Shown here piece by piece: positions 24,920 through 31,343 of a DNA stretch of 64,000 nucleotides. The stretch lies in contig NZ_CP046525.1 of NCBI RefSeq assembly GCF_021497965.1, positions 186,001-250,000 on the forward strand. Reading direction: 5' to 3'. The notes under the pieces are model-generated. The model ran no database searches and was not told the DNA's origin. It was given only the letters and a program-made list of their open reading frames with translations. Every line of letters begins with the position of its first letter. Within the stretch, counting starts at the first letter, position 1. The DNA comes from Streptococcus infantis (GTDB lineage: Bacteria > Bacillota > Bacilli > Lactobacillales > Streptococcaceae). A program made the position numbers and the translations under genes.

Positions 24920-26066
24920 AATTCTCTTTTTCAACTAAACTTGTTAATATTGACCGAACTTTATTGTTTTCAATTTCTGCTTTTTCCTTTATTAGATGGC
25001 CGTAAGTTTCAGTTATTTGTTTAATATCTCGATGCCCCATTAACTTTGAAACTGCCCAAATATCAACACCCATTGCTAACATAGTTGAACAATAAGTGTG
25101 TCTCAGACCTGTACTTGTCATATTCTGCGGATAAATTTTCAAATTTTTTAAAATTTGCTTTAAATGCTTATTGATTCCTGAATTTGTTACAATCTTATAA
25201 TTCAAATCTACTAAAATCATATTTTCGTTATTTGTAATTGTGCCGTTTTCAATGAATACAGTTTGCTCTTGTTTTAATTTCTTTAAAATAGTTAAAGTAT
25301 CATTATCAATTGGTATTGTACGGACTGATTCTTCTGTCTTTGGGTTTGCCCAACGTTTTCTAGCTGTATCATATCGTCTATAAGTTTTGATTTCTGAACT
25401 TTTCCACAATACACAATCCCAAGTGAGACCTGCAACCTCTCCTGCACGTAATCCTGTTTTTAGTTGAATTAGAAGTAAATACGGTACAATCGAAGTTGTT
25501 AAATCAAGATTGTTTTCTAAATATGTTACTAGTTTTTGATAGTCATCAAAACTATGAATATATTTTTCATCTCTTCTTTTTTTGGGTGGACGACCTGAAA
25601 GAATGACACCTTCAGTAAAATCTTCTATATTGAGCTTATCTCTTTTAGCAAACACAATCACATTTCTAATTTCCGCATTCATTCTACTAACATTGTCACG
25701 ACAATTTGTTTCAGCGTACTTATTAATAAATGCTTGATATTCGCTTGCTTTGATTTTTAAAGCTGGTTTTTCTTTAAAATATTCTTTGATAAACTTACCA
25801 CGCAATAAATGTTTATTAAATGTAGTTTCTGCTTTTCCAAGTGGTTTAACTGTTAATTCTAACCACTTCTCCCATAGAGCATAGAATGGAATGTTTTTAT
25901 CAATTATTGCACCATTAAACAATTTTAACTCAAGAGCTAGTGCCTCAATTTCTGCTTCTCTTTTTGTCTTAAATCCTGAATTTGAAGCAACTACCTTTTT
26001 ATTTTTATCAAAAATTCTATAATCCCATAAATTCTTTTTTCCTCGTTTTCTATATGAAACTGACAT
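24915..26066 (-). CDS. int: Tyrosine recombinase / integrase
   Basis: A 383-residue site-specific recombinase that would insert and excise the element at tRNA-Leu. The N-terminus has the arm-binding AP2-like domain (MSVSYRKRGKKNLWDYRIFD, residues 1-60). A SAM-like core-binding domain follows at about 70-170 and the catalytic domain at 185-370. Catalytic residues seen: Arg in TGLRAGEVAG, Arg-His in STGLRHTYCS, His in LMGHRDI, and Tyr in ITETYGHL. The first His of the usual HxLR box is Thr here. The start is supported by AGAGGT just upstream. The 3' end overlaps arm-type repeats. Placement next to attL and reading toward it are usual for tRNA-targeting elements. Confidence 0.95.
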   Translation of the reverse strand: MSVSYRKRGKKNLWDYRIFDKNKKVVASNSGFKTKREAEIEALALELKLFNGAIIDKNIPFYALWEKWLELTVKPLGKAETTFNKHLLRGKFIKEYFKEKPALKIKASEYQAFINKYAETNCRDNVSRMNAEIRNVIVFAKRDKLNIEDFTEGVILSGRPPKKRRDEKYIHSFDDYQKLVTYLENNLDLTTSIVPYLLLIQLKTGLRAGEVAGLTWDCVLWKSSEIKTYRRYDTARKRWANPKTEESVRTIPIDNDTLTILKKLKQEQTVFIENGTITNNENMILVDLNYKIVTNSGINKHLKQILKNLKIYPQNMTSTGLRHTYCSTMLAMGVDIWAVSKLMGHRDIKQITETYGHLIKEKAEIENNKVRSILTSLVEKENC

Positions 26067-26085
26067 GATTACCTCTTTCTAAAAG

Positions 26086-26116
26086 ACGATAATCAAGATA
26101 TTATCTTGATTATCGT
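26086..26116. promoter_or_regulatory. Perfect 15-bp palindrome upstream of int
   Basis: Arms 26086-26100 and 26102-26116 are exact inverted repeats around a single T, placed between the DUF771-like stop and the int ribosome-binding site. AT-rich with no free loop, so a DNA-binding site (Xis, repressor) or a translation-limiting hairpin is more likely than a terminator. A related string lies near attR (34219-34233). Confidence 0.7.
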
Positions 26117-26117
26117 A

Positions 26118-26456
26118 TCATAAACTAAAAATTTCTGCAAAATTTTCTTCAAAAAATTGTTTCGTTTTGCTAGCTAGGAAGTAGTACCGTCCACCCTGGT
26201 TATTTGGATATTTCACAAAACCATCCTTGTTTTTATCAATATCAATTTTTGAGCGGATATCTGCACGATAGAGAACATTTTCTAATAACCACGGTCGAGA
26301 TACTGAAATCATCTCTAAAACCTCGGATAAGCTCATATATTTCCCATCTGAAGCTTGTGTTTTTAAGTTGAGATATTCATCTTTTTCAATAATGATATGT
26401 GTTTTAGGAAGATTTACTTCTAAATTGTCTATTTTGATTAAAATTTTATCTGTCAT
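26118..26456 (-). CDS. DUF771-like small protein, possible excisionase
   Basis: A 112-residue protein resembling the DUF771 family, seen in phages and integrative elements next to int. Residues about 45-65 (MSLSEVLEMISVSRPWLLEN) look like a winged or MerR-like helix-turn-helix, followed by a GGRYYFLASK strand. The product and position directly before int suggest a directionality factor; this is inference. Start ATG 26456 is chosen because an upstream in-frame start at 26552 would overlap rep by 32 bases. Both starts have weak Shine-Dalgarno sequences. Confidence 0.65.
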   Translation of the reverse strand: MTDKILIKIDNLEVNLPKTHIIIEKDEYLNLKTQASDGKYMSLSEVLEMISVSRPWLLENVLYRADIRSKIDIDKNKDGFVKYPNNQGGRYYFLASKTKQFFEENFAEIFSL

Positions 26457-26520
26457 ATGAATTTTTCTCTTTCTATGATAAAATAAGGTATAAAAATAGT
26501 ATTTACTATTTCCATTAACT

Positions 26521-27756
26521 TTAGTTGTCGCTGTTTTTCTTGGTTTGGTCACTAGAGGAATCAGCGATTTCTTTTTTTATTTCTGATAAAACATCATCAG
26601 TAACAATATTTATACCTTTATTAATTAATTTTTGTGCAAAATCTCCAATACATTGTTTTTGTTCCACCAAATTTAGAAATTGCTCCATCGTAAACGTTAT
26701 TTCTTTGTACTCGATATCATTAATTTTGACATGATAAACAACGTAATGAATACGTCTATGAAGCTGGGTTATAGGGTCGTTTTTCTGCTTATCGGGAGAA
26801 ACTAACATCTTGTAAATTTGATATGGACTGAAAATGCTAGAGATATGGACTGTATCCCATAAAGCATATACATTGCTGTAACGTGCATGAACTTGGTTTG
26901 GATATACATCTAGCAACTTTAAAAATGTTTGATAATCAATATCCCCTTTAAATTCATCCATAAATAAAATTGATTCTCCGGTATAATTATCAAGCCCCCC
27001 TGTACCATAATCTGATAAAACATAAACATTTTCAATGCCAAATTCTTCTTTTAAACGAACTTGCATATAACTTTTACCTGTTCCTGAACCTCCCAAATGC
27101 CAATATACAGTGATGTTCTTGACCAAAGGAGCGTTAGCGACTTGCATCTGATAATAATGCTCTTTAATCATTTTTGAAAACTTGCGATAAGATAAATTTT
27201 GACGCATAATCTCTTCAGGGGATAGACCAGCTTCAAGTAACTCTTGAATTACTTCTAAATCTTTTCTTTTTCCTTGTTGATTCGCTTCAATAATACCATG
27301 ATTCATCATCGGAACAACAGTTGTATGAGCTTTTTCTTCATGCTTCCCTGTCTTATTGAGATATGCTATGACTTGTTCACGAGTTCCACGAGTCAGCTCA
27401 ACATGAATAGTGGGGTAGAGCTTTTTGATAGCTGAAAAACGTGTCTGATTTTTTGCTTCTAAAATCAGATGGGAGTGATGATTACCATTATCTCCTATCT
27501 CATAATTTGCAGCTGCTGAACGAGTTTCTTCTTTACCGTCAACCCAGAGATAAATTAGATGTTCAACCATTTCTTCGGGACTATAATTTTTATTTGGGTT
27601 AAGATTGTTACGAAATTCATCGACTTGTTTACGAGTTTCATCTGAATATTTTTCATCATTAAAACTTGTATCATTAACATTGAAAAGTTTATCAATATTA
27701 TTTAAAGTACAGCAGAAAGAGCTGGCTTTGTATTGAGAATTAAGTTCTTTTGACAT
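26521..27756 (-). CDS. rep: CRESS-type replication initiator: HUH endonuclease plus superfamily-3 helicase
   Basis: A 411-residue initiator with the domain order of Reps from eukaryotic circular ssDNA viruses and related bacterial plasmids. HUH endonuclease: motif I FCCTLNN (14-20), motif II HSHLILE (94-100, His94/His96), motif III YLNK (132-135, nucleophile Tyr132). SF3 helicase: Walker A GGSGTGKS (222-229), Walker B ILFMDEF (263-269), motif C around HISSIF (304-309), arginine finger in LHRRI (332-336). It should nick the stem-loop 44 bases upstream, stay linked to the 5' end and unwind DNA for rolling-circle replication, and probably act as relaxase because no other relaxase is present. All key residues are intact. 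Single HUH Tyr, unlike the MOB relaxases of Tn916-type elements. Confidence 0.9.
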   Translation of the reverse strand: MSKELNSQYKASSFCCTLNNIDKLFNVNDTSFNDEKYSDETRKQVDEFRNNLNPNKNYSPEEMVEHLIYLWVDGKEETRSAAANYEIGDNGNHHSHLILEAKNQTRFSAIKKLYPTIHVELTRGTREQVIAYLNKTGKHEEKAHTTVVPMMNHGIIEANQQGKRKDLEVIQELLEAGLSPEEIMRQNLSYRKFSKMIKEHYYQMQVANAPLVKNITVYWHLGGSGTGKSYMQVRLKEEFGIENVYVLSDYGTGGLDNYTGESILFMDEFKGDIDYQTFLKLLDVYPNQVHARYSNVYALWDTVHISSIFSPYQIYKMLVSPDKQKNDPITQLHRRIHYVVYHVKINDIEYKEITFTMEQFLNLVEQKQCIGDFAQKLINKGINIVTDDVLSEIKKEIADSSSDQTKKNSDN

Positions 27757-27799
27757 GTTATAAATTCCTTACTTACTTTCTTTTTGTCTTGTCTTTGAT

Positions 27800-27831
27800 G
27801 TTGTGTAAAGGTAATACTAGCTTTACTCAAC
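27800..27831 (-). other. Circovirus-like origin stem-loop with nonanucleotide TAGTATTAC
   Basis: On the minus strand (the rep coding strand) GTTGAGTAAAG and CTTTACACAAC pair as an 11-position stem with one mismatch, holding a 10-base loop CTAGTATTAC. The last nine loop bases are TAGTATTAC, the conserved nonanucleotide at circovirus origins (geminivirus: TAATATTAC), nicked between T7 and A8. It lies in the 148-bp gap upstream of rep. Predicted double-strand origin of rolling-circle replication and probably the transfer origin. Confidence 0.88.
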
Positions 27832-27838
27832 AACCTAG

Positions 27839-27902
27839 ACATATAACGAACCGCGTATATGTGCTGGTGTACCTGCTTACCTTCAGTAGCAGTACACCGC
27901 AC
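27839..27902. repeat. Two further inverted repeats beside the origin
   Basis: ACATATA/TATATGT (27839-27845 with 27856-27862, 10-base loop), then a longer hairpin 27861-27877 with 27888-27902, about 15 bp with two single-base bulges. No T-run on either strand. Candidates for Rep-binding iterons, a single-strand origin or part of oriT. Confidence 0.7.
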
Positions 27903-27904
27903 TA

Positions 27905-28522
27905 TTAACCATCATTATTTTTAATAGGATAGACTTCACCAATATTACATTTAGCAACAGATGAAAAATTTTTACCTTCAGTGTCTCTAATAATATCGTT
28001 GAATTGATAATCTTTATCTAAATAATTTAATTCCTTTTTTATTTTTGGAAATAATTTTTCAATAATATCAGCACTTTCATTATTTGAGGGCAATCTTCCA
28101 TTTAATACTGCATAATCTTTATAATAAGTGACAGTCAATGCTTTTAATGAACGATTGGCTTTCTTTACAATGACTTGTTTTGTATTCAAATAACGTGAAG
28201 ATTCTTCCATTGACGGCTCTACATTGATGTGAGTACAATAACGACGAATTTTCCTAGTAGCTAGATAGGATTTTATACCATTGATGAAAGAATCAGAATC
28301 AGCACTTCGAGATATAAAATCTATACCAATTGTTATTAATAAGACAGAAAATGCACTTGCTGTAATTAAACGCAATATCCAAATAGACATTACAAAATAA
28401 TAGAACGTTTCTAAGTGAATTTGAATAATTAAAAACGTTGCTAAACGTTCAAAAATAAAGAAGATTAATGAAATAAAAATTGTAAAATTAATTACATTAT
28501 ACTTATTCAAATAATTTTTCAT
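27905..28522 (-). CDS. Small two-helix membrane protein of the element, function unknown
   Basis: A 205-residue protein that I do not recognise as a named family. Two strong hydrophobic segments at about residues 10-35 and 42-66 are followed by a soluble domain of about 135 residues with basic patches (ATRKIRRYC, VKKANRSLK). The ATG overlaps the stop of the FtsK-like gene by 4 bases (ATGA), so it is translationally coupled. A membrane anchor or partner for the FtsK-like ATPase is a reasonable inference, since that protein lacks membrane helices of its own. Confidence 0.7.
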   Translation of the reverse strand: MKNYLNKYNVINFTIFISLIFFIFERLATFLIIQIHLETFYYFVMSIWILRLITASAFSVLLITIGIDFISRSADSDSFINGIKSYLATRKIRRYCTHINVEPSMEESSRYLNTKQVIVKKANRSLKALTVTYYKDYAVLNGRLPSNNESADIIEKLFPKIKKELNYLDKDYQFNDIIRDTEGKNFSSVAKCNIGEVYPIKNNDG

Positions 28523-29688
28523 GAAATTTTTTCCTTTCCGATATCATATGTTGGGGTAAGCAAGGGCATGATGTGAGTTCTGTGTTCATTATCTGTAAAC
28601 TTGACAATACCAGTGCCGATTCCGGAGGGGACTACTATATTGTCGACGTTTGCGTTGGGTAATAAAAATTGACATGTGTTCGCATTTATCTCACCTAAAA
28701 TAAAGATACAGTTGATTTGTTCTCGAACTGCTGTATTCCCTGCAAAAGCAGTCGCATCAAAACGTTGACTGCATAGAATGAGAGAAATTGAGGTTTGCCG
28801 ACCTAGAAGCGCAATAGTTCCCAGTAATTGCCCAAATGCTTCACGAGACTGCTTTGAACTACCTTGAACCAACGCCAGCAATTCATCTATTACAATATAA
28901 ATTCGTTCGAAACGCTTATTGGGTTCTTTCAATAATATCTCTCCACGTTCATAAATCTTTCTGATGATTTTTGACAAAGTCTCATTCACTACAGTAAGGA
29001 AGTTGTTCAAATTTTCGCCCTGAGTTGGAGCTAATACTTCCAAACCTAATTCTTTGCTTAATAAATAAATGTCCGAAAGTTTTGGATCAACGCAAATAAT
29101 TTGGTTAGTAAATGATTTTAAACAAGTAATCAAATAACGTAAAAAATGTGTCTTGCCTGAACCAGATGCCCCGCTGACTGCCAAATGTGTAACCGATTTT
29201 AAAGAGATATTACAAATGTTGTTCGCCATAATTGGAAGAGTATTTTCTGACACGTTCTTTTTAATAAAAGATTCTAGATTATCAATCTTTAAACGCGTTG
29301 GGATGCCATCGAGCCAAGGAAAGAAAAATGCACGTGCTTGATTTTCATTGGTTGTATCATAAGGAACAAAAAATGCATTATTCTGTGGTAAGAGTGTCTT
29401 GTATGGATATAGTATTCCAGAGCATATTGCTGAAATTTTAAAGTATAATTGAGAATCTAAGGAATACGAAACAGGAAGATTTGCAATGTAAAAGAATCCC
29501 GTGTCATTGCTTGCGACTTTAATATTAAACGAACCTAAATATGATGATTCATTATTAATATCTAGAGCATTATTCAAATTTCTTAGAATGAATTGTTCTA
29601 ATTCGAATTTGTCTTTACCAAATTCAACTACATCAGCAGAAGTTGCTGATGTAGCTTGAGTTTGACTTTTATTCATTAGAAAAGCCAT
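28519..29688 (-). CDS. FtsK/SpoIIIE-type ATPase (TcpA-like coupling protein)
   Basis: A 389-residue DNA-translocase-type ATPase. Walker A GASGSGKT at 173-180, Walker B IYIVIDEL at 263-270, then an RQTSISLILCSQR sensor segment as in FtsK/HerA motors. The N-terminal 130 residues are divergent and have no transmembrane helix, unlike chromosomal FtsK. In Tn916/ICEBs1-type elements the equivalent protein (Orf21/YdcQ) couples the relaxase-DNA complex to the secretion channel. Here it is encoded between the DUF961-like gene and the membrane protein, matching that module. AAAGGA 9 bases upstream supports ATG 29688. Confidence 0.85.
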   Translation of the reverse strand: MAFLMNKSQTQATSATSADVVEFGKDKFELEQFILRNLNNALDINNESSYLGSFNIKVASNDTGFFYIANLPVSYSLDSQLYFKISAICSGILYPYKTLLPQNNAFFVPYDTTNENQARAFFFPWLDGIPTRLKIDNLESFIKKNVSENTLPIMANNICNISLKSVTHLAVSGASGSGKTHFLRYLITCLKSFTNQIICVDPKLSDIYLLSKELGLEVLAPTQGENLNNFLTVVNETLSKIIRKIYERGEILLKEPNKRFERIYIVIDELLALVQGSSKQSREAFGQLLGTIALLGRQTSISLILCSQRFDATAFAGNTAVREQINCIFILGEINANTCQFLLPNANVDNIVVPSGIGTGIVKFTDNEHRTHIMPLLTPTYDIGKEKIS

Positions 29689-29691
29689 CAG

Positions 29692-30048
29692 TTATTTTCC
29701 TTTCTTGATACTTGATGCTCTGAAAAAAAGCTGTCCGTACTGATTTTCAAATGCTTCTAACCCTTCAAATTCAACAACATCTCCGATATCAATCTTAGAT
29801 AGGTCTGGTTTATCTTCAGGTAAAAACTTGACTTTGAAAGGATTGTGATTGTCAGTTGCAACGTATACTTGATAAGCTTGGATTTTATCAGTACGTTTCA
29901 TTTTTTCTTTACCATTGATAACTTCGCCAGTTTCTTCAAATTCATATTGAATTTCTAACTGTTTACCTACTAACTTAACGACCTCATTTGAAAGAGCTTG
30001 TTCTGCAAGGCTAGCACTGTAGCCATTAATTTTTTTAAAGAATACCAT
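29692..30048 (-). CDS. DUF961/YdcP-like conserved element protein
   Basis: A 118-residue soluble protein, first gene of the minus-strand operon, with an excellent GGAGGT Shine-Dalgarno 7 bases before ATG 30048. Predicted beta-rich C-terminus (FKVKFLPE, IGDVVEFEGLEA, QLFFRASSI) suggests an OB-like fold. Its place ahead of the FtsK gene is that of the DUF961 proteins (Orf23/YdcP) of Tn916 and ICEBs1, but sequence identity is not obvious by eye, so family assignment is tentative. Confidence 0.6.
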   Translation of the reverse strand: MVFFKKINGYSASLAEQALSNEVVKLVGKQLEIQYEFEETGEVINGKEKMKRTDKIQAYQVYVATDNHNPFKVKFLPEDKPDLSKIDIGDVVEFEGLEAFENQYGQLFFRASSIKKGK

Positions 30049-30106
30049 AAGTGGTACCTCCTTTTTATTTAAATTTGCGGTAGCTTTTTGCGATTGCTAC
30101 ACTATT

Positions 30107-30135
30107 ATCGTAACAAAAATAACCGGTTAATTCAA
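30107..30135 (-). promoter_or_regulatory. Promoter of the replication/mobilisation operon with embedded operator
   Basis: Minus strand: TTGAAT (30135-30130), a 17-bp spacer and TACGAT (30112-30107). A 10-bp palindrome TAACCGGTTA (30120-30129) sits inside the spacer, an ideal place for a repressor. A hairpin GTAGC/GCTAC (30080-30100) lies in the 5' untranslated region. Confidence 0.6.
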
Positions 30136-30260
30136 TATAAAATCGTCTATATAAACGATTGTTATTTAAACGGTGTTACTTAAAAGTTTGACATATAAAT
30201 AAATAAGTGGTATAATATTCTTGTTTAAATAACCGATTATATGCAAATATTAACCGATTG
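30120..30260. promoter_or_regulatory. Cluster of TAANCGRTT-like operator motifs
   Basis: Related sites at 30120-30129 (TAACCGGTTA), 30152-30161 (TAAACGATTG), 30167-30175 (TAAACGGTG), 30230-30239 (TAACCGATTA) and 30251-30260 (TAACCGATTG), across the divergent promoters. Likely binding sites of an element-encoded regulator controlling both directions. Confidence 0.6.
30188..30216 (+). promoter_or_regulatory. Promoter of the 181-residue regulator candidate
   Basis: TTGACA 30188-30193, a 17-bp spacer with extended TGG, and TATAAT 30211-30216, near consensus. Two TAACCGATT motifs follow in the leader. Confidence 0.8.
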
Positions 30261-30279
30261 TAAAAATGGAGGGTGTGTA

Positions 30280-30825
30280 ATGTCAAAAAATTCAATTAAA
30301 GAAAAATTTTATGAAGGTAAAAAGTATCAAACTAGTGCGTATTTAAGAGAAAAGTTGTTTTTGTCAGCAGAAAGATGTCGTTCAATTTTACAGGGGTACG
30401 AATATAATTCAGAACTAGGAGAAAATCCTAAGTTCTATGATGAAGATATTATCAAGAGTATTATTGATGATTATAACAATGACGAAGTAAAATATAAAGC
30501 ACTTGAAAAACGTAAAATTAAGCAAGAAAAAGAAAGAGCTAAAGCAGAAAAATTATCATTTGAGAATTCTGAATCTGAACTAGTAGATGTAGGAGAATGG
30601 TCACTGGTTAATCATAGAGTAGAGAAGGAGCTTGTATCTACGATGCTGAAAAATTTGTTTTCGGCTCTAGGACTAGAATTTGATATTGAATTATTTTATA
30701 AGGATGTTGAAAAGGTAGAAAAATATAAATTACATGTTGGGAACTACGGCGTAGTACGTCCGCTTGAAATTATTGATGCAGAAAATAGATTACTAGGAAA
30801 TGATGGTTATTTGAAAAAAAAATAA
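30280..30825 (+). CDS. Unknown protein, possible element regulator
   Basis: A 181-residue acidic/basic mixed protein that I do not recognise. The N-terminus (residues about 14-60, YQTSAYLREKLFLSAERC) could form a helix-turn-helix, followed by a Lys/Glu-rich helix (about 75-105) and an alpha/beta C-terminus. It is transcribed divergently from the mobilisation operon across the TAANCGRTT cluster, a common arrangement for an autoregulated controller. GGAGGG at 30268-30273, 6 bases before ATG 30280, fixes the start; the upstream in-frame ATG 30241 has no such site. Confidence 0.65.
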   Translation: MSKNSIKEKFYEGKKYQTSAYLREKLFLSAERCRSILQGYEYNSELGENPKFYDEDIIKSIIDDYNNDEVKYKALEKRKIKQEKERAKAEKLSFENSESELVDVGEWSLVNHRVEKELVSTMLKNLFSALGLEFDIELFYKDVEKVEKYKLHVGNYGVVRPLEIIDAENRLLGNDGYLKKK

Positions 30826-30849
30826 ACCGCTGAGATTTTCTCAGCGGTT
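30825..30849. terminator. Bidirectional terminator between convergent genes
   Basis: A perfect 11-bp stem (30825-30835 with 30839-30849), loop TTT. It overlaps the last bases of both converging genes, and the XRE gene's stop lies inside the stem. Confidence 0.85.
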
Positions 30850-31179
30850 GTTTATATTGTTTAATAAAGTGGATATTGCATCTATTATATCTGTTTTTTG
30901 TGGCTCTGAAAGCTGTTCAAGTTGACTGATGATGTTTTCAATTTCTTTACTTTGGATTGGGAAATCAAAGTTGAAAAAAGTTCTTTCATCTACTTCAAGA
31001 GCAGTTAGAATTTTATTCAGTGTTTGTATTTGAAAATTATATTTTTCGTTTTCAATGTTATGAATATGTTTAGAACCCAATCCAGCCAATTCTGAAAGTT
31101 TCTCTTGACTTAATCCTTTTGTAAGGCGTAAGTATCTAATTCTTTTTGCAATAAATGTTTGTAAGTTATTTTGATTCAT
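30841..31179 (-). CDS. XRE-family helix-turn-helix repressor
   Basis: A 112-residue cytosolic DNA-binding protein. The HTH spans about residues 8-62: RIRYLRLTKGLSQEKLSELAGLG recognition region, then IHNIENEKYNFQIQTLNKIL. The C-terminal 45 residues are helical and probably dimerise. Such genes keep integrative elements quiescent. Start ATG 31179 is preferred over GTG 31194 because GAAGGT lies just ahead of it. It is divergent from the surface-protein gene, with repeated ATTACACT motifs between them. Confidence 0.85.
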   Translation of the reverse strand: MNQNNLQTFIAKRIRYLRLTKGLSQEKLSELAGLGSKHIHNIENEKYNFQIQTLNKILTALEVDERTFFNFDFPIQSKEIENIISQLEQLSEPQKTDIIDAISTLLNNINNR

Positions 31180-31237
31180 ATTTTTTACCTTCACTTTATA
31201 TTGTAAAGATAAAAATTATAAATAATAAGTAGTATAA

Positions 31238-31276
31238 ATTACACTTAGAACAATAATAAGTGTTGAATATTACACT
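31238..31276. promoter_or_regulatory. Putative operator, XRE repressor / surface-protein gene
   Basis: ATTACACT repeats at 31238-31245 and 31269-31276, 31 bp apart (three helical turns), with a dyad ACACTTA/TAAGTGT at 31241-31247 and 31257-31263 between them. Located between the two divergent starts. Confidence 0.5.
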
Positions 31277-31343
31277 GATTAATGATAAAATAACATAATG
31301 AAACTATAAAAATCACTCAATAATGTGATTAAAGGAGAAATTG

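Noticed and set aside
24634-24938. Open frames running through the tRNA-His/Gln/Leu genes
   Set aside because: They overlap intact tRNAs and the attL site.
27702-27902. A 66-codon minus-strand open frame covering the origin region
   Set aside because: It spans all three hairpins, overlaps the start of rep, has no good ribosome-binding site and shows no coding-like composition.
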